A stretch of 64,000 nt of DNA from Tateyamaria omphalii. Its GTDB lineage: Bacteria > Pseudomonadota > Alphaproteobacteria > Rhodobacterales > Rhodobacteraceae. The notes below the pieces were generated by a model. It was not told the DNA's origin. It did not search any database and saw only the letters and a list, made by a program, of their open reading frames with translations. This document shows positions 1-8,829 of the stretch, piece after piece. Position 1 is the stretch's first letter. Every line of letters starts with the position of its first letter. The stretch lies in assembly GCF_001969365.1 (NCBI RefSeq), contig NZ_CP019312.1, positions 2,480,001 through 2,544,000 on the forward strand. The letters run 5' to 3'. A program made the position numbers and the translations under genes.

Positions 1-444
1 GCGGATTACGAAGTGATCGCCAACTCGATGACCGGCTTCTTCGAATTCGAAAAGGGCGACCGCCGCCCGGCGCCGGACTTCAACGTGTTCTTCCGCTACA
101 ATGCGACATACCCGTTCTATTCCGACGCCATCTGGTACCTGACGCAAATGCGCCGCTGGGGTCAGATTGCCGAAGCCAAGTCGGACCAGTGGTATTTCGA
201 CACCGCAGCCGAGGTCTACAAGCCCGCGATCTATCTGGAAGCCGCGCGTATGCTGGTGGACGAAGGTCTGGCCAACGAAGCCGACTTCCCCTGGGACAGC
301 GACGGGTTCAAGGCACCGACGCCTGCCGCCGACATCATCGACGGCATCGCCTATGACGGCAAAGCGCCCAACGCGTATATCGACAGCCTGCCCATCGGTC
401 TGAAAGGTGAGCAAACCGTCGTCGGCAACGCGGTCGAAGGTTGA
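1..444 (+). CDS. nrtA: Nitrate ABC transporter substrate-binding protein, 3' part
   Basis: The window opens inside this gene; the reading frame is open from base 1 and stops at 444, giving the last 147 residues. The tail matches the C-terminal lobe of NrtA/CmpA-type periplasmic binding proteins, with aromatic-rich segments ([17 protein letters not shown]), a conserved Trp-Gly before the C-terminal helix, and a closing region ending in VVGNAVEG. Such proteins bind nitrate (nitrite or bicarbonate in relatives) in the periplasm and hand it to the membrane complex. The permease and dual ATPase follow at once on the same strand, and nitrate reductase genes come after them, which favours nitrate. 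The signal peptide and N-terminal lobe lie outside the window. Confidence 0.85.
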   Translation, partial: ADYEVIANSMTGFFEFEKGDRRPAPDFNVFFRYNATYPFYSDAIWYLTQMRRWGQIAEAKSDQWYFDTAAEVYKPAIYLEAARMLVDEGLANEADFPWDSDGFKAPTPAADIIDGIAYDGKAPNAYIDSLPIGLKGEQTVVGNAVEG

Positions 445-455
445 AAGAAATGACG

Positions 456-477
456 GGGTGGGCAGCATTGCCCACCC
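456..477. repeat. Perfect hairpin between the binding-protein and permease genes
   Basis: A 9-bp perfect inverted repeat, GGGTGGGCA, loop GCAT, TGCCCACCC, lies 12 bases after the binding-protein stop. No T-tract follows on the + strand, so it is not a classical terminator. Hairpins in this position commonly protect the upstream mRNA so that the binding protein outnumbers the membrane parts. That role is inferred. The sequence could also be a REP-like dispersed repeat. Confidence 0.6.
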
Positions 478-558
478 TACGCTGCCTCGCAGCAAATCTG
501 CCCCAACGGCGGGGCACCTGCCCAAAAAACAGGCACGCTGCAGTGCCGCGAAATACCC

Positions 559-608
559 TGTCACATCCTGTGCACAACCTGTGCACCGAACGTGCACAGC
601 CCGTACAC
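559..608. repeat. Four phased 11-bp repeats with GTGCAC cores
   Basis: Three GTGCAC palindromes start at 570, 581 and 592, and a fourth variant, GTACAC, starts at 603, all exactly 11 bp apart. A shorter related unit (TGTCACAT) precedes them at 559. The array lies 80 bp before the permease start, in the nrtA-nrtB spacer. Helically phased palindromic cores suggest cooperative protein binding or slippage-generated tandem units. No known operator is recognised. Confidence 0.55.
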
Positions 609-687
609 CGCTGCATTGCAGCATCCGCCCATTCGAGCCCTGCGCGCGCACGCCACGCCGCCCGCACCACCGCCAGGAGAGCCTGAC

Positions 688-1767
688 ATGACCGCCATCG
701 ACCCATCCGATCTGGACGCCGCAGCGCGCGAAGAGCGCAAGCAGCGGACATTCACCCGCATCAACGCCGCCGACAAATGGTTCCAGGTTCTGGGGCTGGC
801 GTGGCTGACCCCGGTGCTGAAGGCCGCCGCCGGTGACAACCCCAAGGCACAGACCAAGGAAATCTGGCGCCTGCTGGGTGTCCCGCTTCTGGCCATCGGT
901 CTGTTTCTGGTCGCGTGGGCCTCGCTCGCGCCGACCGTCCAGACATCGCTGGGTGCGATCCCCGGTCCGGCGCAGGTGTGGGAACAGGTGGGCAACCTGC
1001 ACGAAGATGCCCAGCGCGAGAAAGAGAAAGAGGCGGCGTTTTACGTTCGTCAGGATGAGCGCAACGCGAAGCTGATTGCTGAGGGGAATTCTGACCGGGT
1101 GAAGCAGCGCGTCTATACCGGCAAGCCGACCTATTATGACCAGATCTGGACCTCGATCCTGACTGTGTTCTTTGGTTTCCTGATCGCGTCCGCCGTGGCC
1201 ATCCCGCTGGGCATCGCTGCGGGTCTGAGCCCGACGGTGAATGCGGCGATCAACCCGCTGATCCAGATTTTCAAGCCAGTGTCGCCGCTGGCGTGGCTGC
1301 CCATCGTGACGATGGTTGTGTCGGCCACCTATGCGGCGGACGGGTGGTTTGCCAAATCCTTCCTGACCTCGGCCATCACCGTGACGCTGTGTTCGCTGTG
1401 GCCCACGCTGATCAACACGGCCCTTGGCGTGGCAAGCATCGACAAGGATCTGGTGAGCGTCAGCAAGGTGCTAAAGATGAACACTTGGACCAAGATCACC
1501 AAGCTGGTCCTGCCCTCGGCCCTGCCGCTGATCTTTACCGGTCTGCGTCTGTCGCTTGGTGTTGGCTGGATGGTCTTGATCGCCGCCGAGATGCTCGCGC
1601 AGAACCCCGGTCTGGGCAAATTCGTTTGGGATGAGTTCCAGAATGGGTCGTCGCAATCGCTCGCCAAGATCATGGTGGCCGTGTTCACCATCGGCATCAT
1701 CGGCTTTCTTCTGGACCGTCTGATGTACGCCATCCAGTCCATGTTCACCTTCACGAACAACCGGTGA
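688..1767 (+). CDS. nrtB: Nitrate ABC transporter permease
   Basis: This is a 359-residue inner-membrane permease of the NrtB/SsuC family (BPD_transp_1 fold). The ATG at 688 is preceded by AGGAG at 675, so the longer open frame upstream is not used. After a cytoplasmic N-terminus there is a first membrane segment near residues 70-90. The permease core has the EAA-like coupling loop that contacts the ATPase ([19 protein letters not shown] and following residues), and the protein ends with a hydrophobic segment. It forms the channel for nitrate with the binding protein upstream and the dual ATPase downstream, which starts only a few bases from its stop. The long periplasmic insert between the first and second segments (about residues 100-150) is typical of proteobacterial NrtB. 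Confidence 0.9.
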   Translation: MTAIDPSDLDAAAREERKQRTFTRINAADKWFQVLGLAWLTPVLKAAAGDNPKAQTKEIWRLLGVPLLAIGLFLVAWASLAPTVQTSLGAIPGPAQVWEQVGNLHEDAQREKEKEAAFYVRQDERNAKLIAEGNSDRVKQRVYTGKPTYYDQIWTSILTVFFGFLIASAVAIPLGIAAGLSPTVNAAINPLIQIFKPVSPLAWLPIVTMVVSATYAADGWFAKSFLTSAITVTLCSLWPTLINTALGVASIDKDLVSVSKVLKMNTWTKITKLVLPSALPLIFTGLRLSLGVGWMVLIAAEMLAQNPGLGKFVWDEFQNGSSQSLAKIMVAVFTIGIIGFLLDRLMYAIQSMFTFTNNR

Positions 1768-1772
1768 GCGCC

Positions 1773-3449
1773 ATGAGCATGATCGAGTTCAAAAACGTAT
1801 CGAAGCATTTCGAGGCTGGCACCGAGCGGACGGAGGTTTTGAAAAACATCTCTCTGTCCGTGGAAGAGGGGGAGTTTCTGGTTCTCCTTGGATTTTCCGG
1901 GACCGGCAAGACGACCCTGATCAACCTGATGGCGGGTTTGGATGTGCCTTCGTCCGGTGAGGTGCTGTTCAAGGGGGCGCCCATCACGGGGCCGGGGCCG
2001 GAGCGCGGCGTGATCTTTCAGAGCTATTCGCTGATGCCCTGGCTGACGGTGAACGGGAATGTCGGGCTGGCCGTTGATACCATTTTCCCGGGCCTGTCCA
2101 GGGCGGAGCGCGCCGAGAAGGTGGACCATTATGTCAAGATGGTGGGCCTGGGTCATGCGACAACGCGTCGTCCGGCGGAATTGTCGGGCGGTATGCGCCA
2201 GCGGGTGAATGTGGCCCGTGCGCTGGCCATGAACCCCGAGGTGCTGTTGCTGGATGAGCCTTTGTCCGCATTGGACGCGCTGACCCGCGCCAATCTGGCC
2301 GACGAGATCGAACATATCTGGGAAGCGGACAAGAAGACCTGTGTGTTGATTACCAATGATGTGGATGAGGCCATTATTCTGGCGGATCGCATCATTGCGC
2401 TGAACCCCGATGGGACGTTGGGTAACGAGTTCTCTGTTTCCATCCCCCGCCCGCGTGATCGTATGGAGATGAACCACAACGATCAGTTCAAGCGGTTGCG
2501 GGCGGATGTGACCAAGTACCTGATGGATGTCGGGATCGAGGCGAAGGTCGAAGGGACGAAGTCGTTGCCCGATGTGACCCCCATTCACGGTGTGCCGTCG
2601 GCTGTTGCTGATGCCCAGAAGGGCATGATCGAGAACCGGTTCCTGGATTTCAGCCAGTTGCACAAGGTGTATCCGACCCCGAAGGGGCCGCTGACGGTCG
2701 TTGAGGATTTCGATCTGAAGATCAACAAGGGCGAGTTCATCTCGCTGATCGGGCATTCGGGGTGCGGGAAGTCGACGGTTTTAACCATGGCCGCGGGGCT
2801 GAACGAGATATCGAAGGGGGCCATCAAGCTGGATGGGCGCCATGTGGAGGGGGCGGACCCGGAGCGGGCGGTCGTCTTCCAGTCGCCGAACCTGTTTCCC
2901 TGGCTGAGCGCCAAGGAGAACGTGGCGATCGGTGTGGACAAGGTGTACCCGCGCGCGAGCCGCCAGGAGCGGCAGGATGTGGTGGAGTACTACCTGGAGC
3001 GCGTGGGTCTGGCCGATGCGATGGACAAGCAGGCCGCGTCCCTGTCGAACGGGATGAAACAGCGGGTGGGCATTGCCCGCGCCTTTGCGCTCTCGCCGAA
3101 GCTGCTGCTGCTGGATGAGCCGTTTGGGATGCTCGACTCGCTCACGCGGTGGGAATTGCAGGAAGTGCTGATGGAGGTGTGGTCGCGCACCAAGGTGACG
3201 GCCATCTGCGTGACGCATGACGTGGACGAGGCGATTTTGCTGGCCGACCGGGTGGTGATGATGACCAACGGGCCGCAGGCGACCATTGGCAAGATCGTGG
3301 ATGTGGACCTGCCCCGCCCGCGCACGCGCAAGGCGCTGCTCGAGCATCCGGACTACTACACCTACCGGCAGGATGTGCTTGATTTCCTTGAGGAATATGA
3401 GCACGGGGCCAAGCCGAAACCTAAGCCAAAAGCGATGGCAGCGGAGTGA
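1773..3449 (+). CDS. Nitrate transporter ATP-binding protein with two fused ABC domains
   Basis: About 558 residues with two complete ABC ATPase domains in one chain. Domain 1 has Walker A GFSGTGKT at residues 40-47 and signature LSGGMRQR near 135-145. Domain 2 has Walker A GHSGCGKS near 327-334 and the altered signature LSNGMKQR near 423. Both Walker B regions read LLLLDEP-like. Cyanobacteria encode these as separate NrtC and NrtD, NrtC also carrying a binding-protein-like domain that is absent here. The fused chain would supply both nucleotide-binding sites for the NrtB dimer. The ATG at 1773 is preferred; a GTG at 1764 overlapping the permease stop is the alternative. The C-terminus ends in a short Lys/Pro tail. 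Confidence 0.9.
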   Translation: MSMIEFKNVSKHFEAGTERTEVLKNISLSVEEGEFLVLLGFSGTGKTTLINLMAGLDVPSSGEVLFKGAPITGPGPERGVIFQSYSLMPWLTVNGNVGLAVDTIFPGLSRAERAEKVDHYVKMVGLGHATTRRPAELSGGMRQRVNVARALAMNPEVLLLDEPLSALDALTRANLADEIEHIWEADKKTCVLITNDVDEAIILADRIIALNPDGTLGNEFSVSIPRPRDRMEMNHNDQFKRLRADVTKYLMDVGIEAKVEGTKSLPDVTPIHGVPSAVADAQKGMIENRFLDFSQLHKVYPTPKGPLTVVEDFDLKINKGEFISLIGHSGCGKSTVLTMAAGLNEISKGAIKLDGRHVEGADPERAVVFQSPNLFPWLSAKENVAIGVDKVYPRASRQERQDVVEYYLERVGLADAMDKQAASLSNGMKQRVGIARAFALSPKLLLLDEPFGMLDSLTRWELQEVLMEVWSRTKVTAICVTHDVDEAILLADRVVMMTNGPQATIGKIVDVDLPRPRTRKALLEHPDYYTYRQDVLDFLEEYEHGAKPKPKPKAMAAE

Positions 3450-3454
3450 AAGAG

Positions 3455-5887
3455 ATGACCCAGAACATCATTGTCATCGGTGCTGGCATGGCCTCGGGCC
3501 GTGCGCTGGAGCACCTGTTTGACGCGGGCGCGGACGTGAACGTGACCCTGTTCAATGCCGAGCCGCGCGGGAACTATAACCGGATCATGCTGTCGCCTGT
3601 ATTGGCGGGCGACAAGACCTACGAAGAGATCGTGACCCACGACGCCGAGTGGTACGAGGCCAACGGTGTGACCTGCCGCTTTGGCGAGCGGGTGGCATCG
3701 GTGGATCGGGCGGCCAAGACGGTCACGGCGGAAAACGGCGATGTCCTTCCTTACGACAAGCTGATCTTCGGCACCGGGTCGAACCCGTTCATGATCCCCC
3801 TGCCCGGCCACGATCTGGACGGTGTGATTGCCTATCGCGATCTGGAAGATACCGAACTCATGATGGCGATGGGACCACAGAACAAGGTCGTGGTCATTGG
3901 TGGCGGCCTTTTGGGGCTTGAGGCCGCCGCCGGTATGGCGGCGCGCGGTGTGGACGTGACGGTTGTGCACATCATGGGCCACCTGATGGAGCGGCAACTG
4001 GACGAGGCGGCGGGTTATCTGTTGCGAAAGGCGCTGGTGGACAAGGGCATCACGGTGCTGTGCCAGGCCAATTCCAAGGAAATCCTTGGGCACGACGGCA
4101 AGGTACGCGCGCTGCTGCTGGACGATGGGACAGAACTGCCTTGTGACCTGCTGGTCATGGCAGTCGGTATCCGCCCCAACGTGGCTTTGGCGGCTGAGGC
4201 TGGTCTTGCGGTGGGCAAGGGCATTCATGTAGACGACCAGATGGTCACGTCCGATGAAAGCATCCTCGCCGTGGGTGAATGCGTTGAGCACAACGGCGCG
4301 ATCTTTGGTCTTGTCGCCCCGCTGTATGATCAGGCGAAGGTGGCGGCGCAGACCATCCTCGGGGAAGAGGCGGCGTTTGTGCAGAAGGAACTCAGCACCA
4401 AGCTGAAGGTCACGGGGTGTGACCTGTTCAGCGCGGGCGACTTTGCGGATGCGGAGGGCCGCGAGGATATCGTGTTCCGGGACCCCGGGCGCGGGGTCTA
4501 TCGAAGGCTGGTGATCGAGGACAACGTGGTTGTCGGTACGGTGATGTACGGTGATACGGCGGACTCGGGTTGGTTCTTTGGCCTGATCCGCGACAAGACC
4601 GACATCGCAGAGATGCGCGATACGGTGATCTTTGGGCCTGCGTATCAAGGGGGTGCCCCCGTGGACCCTTTAGCAGCCGTTGCAGCCTTACCGCGTGATG
4701 CGGAAATCTGTGGCTGCAACGGCATTTGCAAAGGCACCATCGTGGACGCGATCGAAGGGGGCGCGGGCGATCTGACCGCCGTGCGCGCCGTGACCAAGGC
4801 GTCGGGGTCCTGCGGGACCTGCACCGGTTTGGTCGAGCAAGTCCTGGCCGTCACGCTGGGCGATGATTTCGTCCTGCCCGGCGCGCAGCCCATCTGCGGC
4901 TGCACCGACATGACGCATGAAGACGTGCGGCGCATGATCAAGAGCCAGGAACTCAAGTCCATGGACGCGGTGTGGCAGGAATGCGCGTGGAAGACGCGCG
5001 ATGGCTGCCATGTGTGCCGCCCTGCCCTCAACTACTACCTGATTGCCGATTGGCCGCTGGAGTATCTGGACGACCCGCAATCGCGGTTCATCAACGAACG
5101 CAAGCACGCCAACATCCAGAAGGATGGCACATTCAGCGTTGTGCCGCGCATGTGGGGCGGGATCACCACGCCGGACGAGTTGCGCGCGATTGCCGATGCC
5201 GCCGACAAATATGACGTGCCGACGGTGAAGGTCACCGGCGGGCAGCGCATCGACCTGCTGGGTGTGAAGGGCGAGGACCTGCCAAGCATCTGGGCCGATC
5301 TGAACGACGCCGGGATGGTGTCGGGCCATGCCTATTCCAAGGGCCTGCGCACGGTGAAGACCTGCGTGGGCACCGATCACTGCCGGTTCGGCACGCAGGA
5401 TTCCACCGGTTTGGGTATCAAGCTGGAGAAAGCGCTGTGGGGGTCGTGGACGCCGCACAAGCTGAAGTTGGGTGTGTCGGGCTGCCCGCGCAATTGTGCG
5501 GAAGCCACCTGTAAGGACATCGGTGTCGTTTGTGTGGACAGCGGTTTTCAGGTTGGGATCGGCGGCGCCGCGGGCATGGATGTCCGCGAGGTTGAGCGAT
5601 TGATCGACGTCGAGACCGAGGAAGAGACGATTGTTGTCATCAAGGCGATGACGCAGCTGTATCGTGAGAACGCCAAGTATCTCGACCGCATCTACAAGTG
5701 GATGAACAAGGTGGGGCTGGATTGGATACGCGAGCGTATTGCCGACCCGGCAGAGCGCGATGCGCTGGCGGCGCGCTTTGATCTGTCCCAGACCGTCTAT
5801 CAGAAAGACCCTTGGGCCGAACACGCGCAGAAGAAAGCGGCGATCTACCGGCCCGTTGCGAACCTGACGCTGGAGGCTGCGGAATGA
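3455..5887 (+). CDS. nirB: Assimilatory nitrite reductase [NAD(P)H], large subunit
   Basis: NirB, about 810 residues, reduces nitrite to ammonium in the cytoplasm with six electrons from NAD(P)H. Order: a pyridine nucleotide-disulfide oxidoreductase domain with FAD motif VIGAGMASG at the N-terminus and an NAD motif VVIGGGLLGLE near residue 148; BFD-like [2Fe-2S] motifs with Cys pairs from about 418; then ferredoxin-like and siroheme/[4Fe-4S] domains. The siroheme-cluster cysteines are in TCVGTDHC (about 635) and SGCPRNC (about 675). The ATG at 3455 has GGAG at 3443; a GTG at 3446 overlapping the previous stop is less likely. nirD overlaps its stop, and cysG, which makes siroheme, ends the same operon. 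Confidence 0.96.
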   Translation: MTQNIIVIGAGMASGRALEHLFDAGADVNVTLFNAEPRGNYNRIMLSPVLAGDKTYEEIVTHDAEWYEANGVTCRFGERVASVDRAAKTVTAENGDVLPYDKLIFGTGSNPFMIPLPGHDLDGVIAYRDLEDTELMMAMGPQNKVVVIGGGLLGLEAAAGMAARGVDVTVVHIMGHLMERQLDEAAGYLLRKALVDKGITVLCQANSKEILGHDGKVRALLLDDGTELPCDLLVMAVGIRPNVALAAEAGLAVGKGIHVDDQMVTSDESILAVGECVEHNGAIFGLVAPLYDQAKVAAQTILGEEAAFVQKELSTKLKVTGCDLFSAGDFADAEGREDIVFRDPGRGVYRRLVIEDNVVVGTVMYGDTADSGWFFGLIRDKTDIAEMRDTVIFGPAYQGGAPVDPLAAVAALPRDAEICGCNGICKGTIVDAIEGGAGDLTAVRAVTKASGSCGTCTGLVEQVLAVTLGDDFVLPGAQPICGCTDMTHEDVRRMIKSQELKSMDAVWQECAWKTRDGCHVCRPALNYYLIADWPLEYLDDPQSRFINERKHANIQKDGTFSVVPRMWGGITTPDELRAIADAADKYDVPTVKVTGGQRIDLLGVKGEDLPSIWADLNDAGMVSGHAYSKGLRTVKTCVGTDHCRFGTQDSTGLGIKLEKALWGSWTPHKLKLGVSGCPRNCAEATCKDIGVVCVDSGFQVGIGGAAGMDVREVERLIDVETEEETIVVIKAMTQLYRENAKYLDRIYKWMNKVGLDWIRERIADPAERDALAARFDLSQTVYQKDPWAEHAQKKAAIYRPVANLTLEAAE

Positions 5888-6219
5888 CCGACTGGATTGA
5901 TATTGCAGCCCTCGACGACATTCCCCAACGCGGGGCGCGTGTTGTTAAGACGCGGCAAGGCTGTGTCGCGGTGTTTCGGACGGCGGCGGACGAGGTCTTT
6001 GCCCTCGACAACACCTGCCCACACAAGCAGGGGCCGCTGGCCGAAGGGATTGTGCATGGCAGCGCCGTGACCTGCCCGCTGCACAACTGGGTGATCTCGC
6101 TTGAGACCGGTCTGGTGCAGGGCAATGACGAGGGGCAGGTTGCCACCTACCCGGCCCGTGTCGAAGGCGGGCGCATCCTGCTTGATACGACATTCCTGCA
6201 GGCCCGGACGGCGGCATGA
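5884..6219 (+). CDS. nirD: Nitrite reductase small subunit, Rieske-type
   Basis: This 111-residue NirD is the partner of NirB. The start ATG overlaps the nirB stop by four bases (ATGA), which points to translational coupling. It has the Rieske fold with all four [2Fe-2S] ligands present: Cys45-Pro-His47 and Cys64-Pro-Leu-His67. Some NirD proteins, including the E. coli type, have lost these ligands, so this one probably binds a cluster. It is soluble and cytoplasmic. Its own stop overlaps the start of the nitrate reductase gene in the same way. Confidence 0.95.
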   Translation: MTDWIDIAALDDIPQRGARVVKTRQGCVAVFRTAADEVFALDNTCPHKQGPLAEGIVHGSAVTCPLHNWVISLETGLVQGNDEGQVATYPARVEGGRILLDTTFLQARTAA

Positions 6220-8819
6220 CCACCTGTACCACCTGTCCATACTGCGGCGTAGGCTGCGGGGTGATCGCGTCGCAGGACGGCACGATCAAGGGCGACGCGC
6301 AGCATCCGGCCAATTTCGGGCGGCTGTGTTCCAAGGGCTCGGCCCTGGGCGAGACCATTGACCTGGAAGGCCGATTGCTGGCGCCGATGGTCGGGGGGAT
6401 CGAGACGGGTTGGGACGAGGCGACGGCCTTGGTGGCGCGGAAGTTTTCCGAGGCCATCCGTGATCATGGACCCGAGGCGGTGGCGATCTATGCCTCGGGC
6501 CAGTTGCTGACCGAAGATTACTATGTCGCCAACAAGCTGATGAAAGGGTTCATCGGCGCGGCCAATATCGACACGAATTCAAGGCTTTGCATGGCGTCGT
6601 CGGTGGCGGGGCACAAGCGTGCCTTTGGGTCGGATACAGTGCCGGGGACGTACGAGGATCTGGAGCACGCCGATCTGATCGTGCTGGTGGGGTCGAACCT
6701 GGCATGGTGTCATCCTGTCCTGCACCAGCGCATTGCGGCGGCCAAGGAGGCCCGGCCAGAAATGCGGATCGTCAATGTCGATCCGCGCCGCACGGCGACG
6801 TCGCAATTGGCCGATCTGCATCTGAGCGTGGCGCCCGATGGCGATGTGGCCCTGTTCAACGGGCTGCTGGCGCATCTGGCGGCGTCGGGGCGCGTGGATC
6901 GCGCCTATGTCGCTGCGCATGTGAACGGGTTCGACTCCGCCCTCGCTGCCGCTTATGCGACGGACGCCGTCGACAGCGGTTTGTCGGCGGACGATCTGGC
7001 GATTTTCTATTCGATGTGGGCGGGGACCGAGAAGGTCGTGACCGTCTATTCCCAGGGCGTGAACCAGTCGACCTGTGGGACGGACAAGGTCAATGCGATC
7101 CTGAACTGTCATCTGGCGACGGGCCGCATTGGCCGGCCGGGCATGGGGCCGTTTTCTGTCACGGGTCAACCCAACGCGATGGGCGGGCGCGAGGTGGGCG
7201 GGCTGGCCAACATGCTGGCCAACCATCTGGATATCGAGAACGCCGCGCACCGGGATGCGGCGCAGGCGTTTTGGGCGAGCCCCACGATGTGCGAGGCGCC
7301 GGGGCTGAAGGCGGTGGACCTGTTCAAGGCTTGTGCCGATGGCCGGATCAAGGCGCTGTGGGTGATGTCCACCAACCCCGCCGTCAGCCTGCCGGATGCG
7401 CAAGGCGTGGCGGACGCCATCAAGAACGTGCCGTTCACGGTCGTGTCCGACATCATGGCGCGCACGGACACGGGCGATCTGGCGGACGTGCTGTTGCCTG
7501 CCGCCGGTTGGGGCGAGAAGAGCGGGACGGTCACGAATTCCGAGCGCCGCATTTCTCGTCAGCGGGCATTCCTGCCGGTGCCGGGACAGGCGCGCCCGGA
7601 CTGGAAGATCATCAGCGATGTGGCCGCGGCGATGGGGTGGGGGCACGCCTTTGCCTACGACAGCCCGGCGGATGTGTTTCGGGAACACGCGGCCCTGTCT
7701 GCCGCGATGCGCCCGTTCGAGCGGGATTTTGACATCAGCGGGCTGGCACAGCTGAGCGATGCGGAATATGACGCGCTGGCCCCTGTGCAGTGGCCGGTGC
7801 CGGAGGCAGGCAAGGGGCGCGCGCGCTTTTTTGCGGATGGCGGGTTCTACCATCCGGATGGCAAGGCGCGAATGTTGCCGGTGACGGCGCCTGCGCCCGT
7901 CGCCTCGGGCCAGTTTCACCTGAACACGGGCCGCAACCGCGACCAGTGGCATACGATGACACGGACCGGCAAGGCGCCGCGCTTGGGAACGCATCTGGCG
8001 GAACCTTATGTGGAAATTCACCCCGGCGATGCCGACGCACTTGGCCTTGGCACGGCAGAGCTGTGCGTGCTGAGTGACGGCAAGAACCGCGCCATCCTAC
8101 GCAGCTTGCCGACCGACCGGGTGGCCCGCGGCGCCCTGTTTGCGCCCATGCACTGGACGCGGCAGCGCGCGACGCGCGGGACGATCAATACCGTGGTCCA
8201 GACCGGCACCGACCCCATATCCGGGCAACCCGCGCTGAAATTCGGGCGCGTGCGGGCCAGCCGTTTCGAGGCGCGCTGGTACGGGTTTCTGGCCTGCGAA
8301 GATGCTGTTGCGCCGACATGTGAGTATTGCGCTGTCGCCCGGACAGAGACCGGGTGGCAGGCCGAGTTGGCCGGAGTGTCCGCTGCTGTCGATGCGGAGG
8401 CGTTGCTGAGCCAGCTTGTGGGTGCGCTGAACGGCAGCGTGAGCCTCGTGTCGGATGCCGCGACCGGAACGCAGCGGATCGCTCACCGGGTGGACGGACG
8501 CCTGCGCGCGCTGTTGTTCCTGTCGCCCGAACCTGTGCAACTGTCGCGGGCACATGCGATTGCCGCCATTGGCCAGGACGCGCCCGCGAGCGCCGCACTT
8601 GCGGGACGTGCCGCAGGCGCGCAACCCGATCCCGGCCCAACCGTTTGCGCGTGTATGAGCGTGGGCCTGAACGATCTGAGACGTGCCGTCGCAGACGGCG
8701 CCGCCTCTGTCGAGGCGTTGGGTGACTGCACCGGCGCAGGCACCAATTGCGGCGCCTGCAAACCTGAACTTCAGGGTCTGCTGATGCCCGCAGAACCCCC
8801 AGCCGTCGCCGCAGAATAG
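6216..8819 (+). CDS. nasA: Assimilatory nitrate reductase, molybdopterin catalytic subunit
   Basis: An 867-residue cytoplasmic Mo-bis-MGD enzyme reducing nitrate to nitrite. The N-terminal [4Fe-4S] ligands are Cys7, Cys10, Cys14 and Cys38. The molybdopterin oxidoreductase domain follows, with MSTNPAVSLPD and LPAAGWGEKSGTVTNSERR as cofactor-binding stretches. Then comes the dinucleotide-binding domain, ending in ALKFGRVRASRFEARWYGF. The C-terminus (about 810-855) carries a BFD-like [2Fe-2S] domain with CACMS and NCGACKPEL, as in NasA proteins that take electrons from a separate reductase. It overlaps nirD by four bases. No separate NasB/NasC electron donor is visible; NirB or ferredoxin could serve (inference). 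cysG starts ten bases after its stop. Confidence 0.95.
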   Translation: MTTCTTCPYCGVGCGVIASQDGTIKGDAQHPANFGRLCSKGSALGETIDLEGRLLAPMVGGIETGWDEATALVARKFSEAIRDHGPEAVAIYASGQLLTEDYYVANKLMKGFIGAANIDTNSRLCMASSVAGHKRAFGSDTVPGTYEDLEHADLIVLVGSNLAWCHPVLHQRIAAAKEARPEMRIVNVDPRRTATSQLADLHLSVAPDGDVALFNGLLAHLAASGRVDRAYVAAHVNGFDSALAAAYATDAVDSGLSADDLAIFYSMWAGTEKVVTVYSQGVNQSTCGTDKVNAILNCHLATGRIGRPGMGPFSVTGQPNAMGGREVGGLANMLANHLDIENAAHRDAAQAFWASPTMCEAPGLKAVDLFKACADGRIKALWVMSTNPAVSLPDAQGVADAIKNVPFTVVSDIMARTDTGDLADVLLPAAGWGEKSGTVTNSERRISRQRAFLPVPGQARPDWKIISDVAAAMGWGHAFAYDSPADVFREHAALSAAMRPFERDFDISGLAQLSDAEYDALAPVQWPVPEAGKGRARFFADGGFYHPDGKARMLPVTAPAPVASGQFHLNTGRNRDQWHTMTRTGKAPRLGTHLAEPYVEIHPGDADALGLGTAELCVLSDGKNRAILRSLPTDRVARGALFAPMHWTRQRATRGTINTVVQTGTDPISGQPALKFGRVRASRFEARWYGFLACEDAVAPTCEYCAVARTETGWQAELAGVSAAVDAEALLSQLVGALNGSVSLVSDAATGTQRIAHRVDGRLRALLFLSPEPVQLSRAHAIAAIGQDAPASAALAGRAAGAQPDPGPTVCACMSVGLNDLRRAVADGAASVEALGDCTGAGTNCGACKPELQGLLMPAEPPAVAAE

Positions 8820-8829
8820 GAGACACGCC

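Noticed and set aside
1329..2756. Long open frame on the minus strand opposite the nitrate transporter genes
   Set aside because: It is antisense to well-supported genes, has no domain pattern or ribosome site, and its composition is that of a shadow frame in high-GC DNA.
4688..8021. Large minus-strand frames opposite nirB and nasA
   Set aside because: They read as Arg/His-rich shadows of conserved genes on the other strand.
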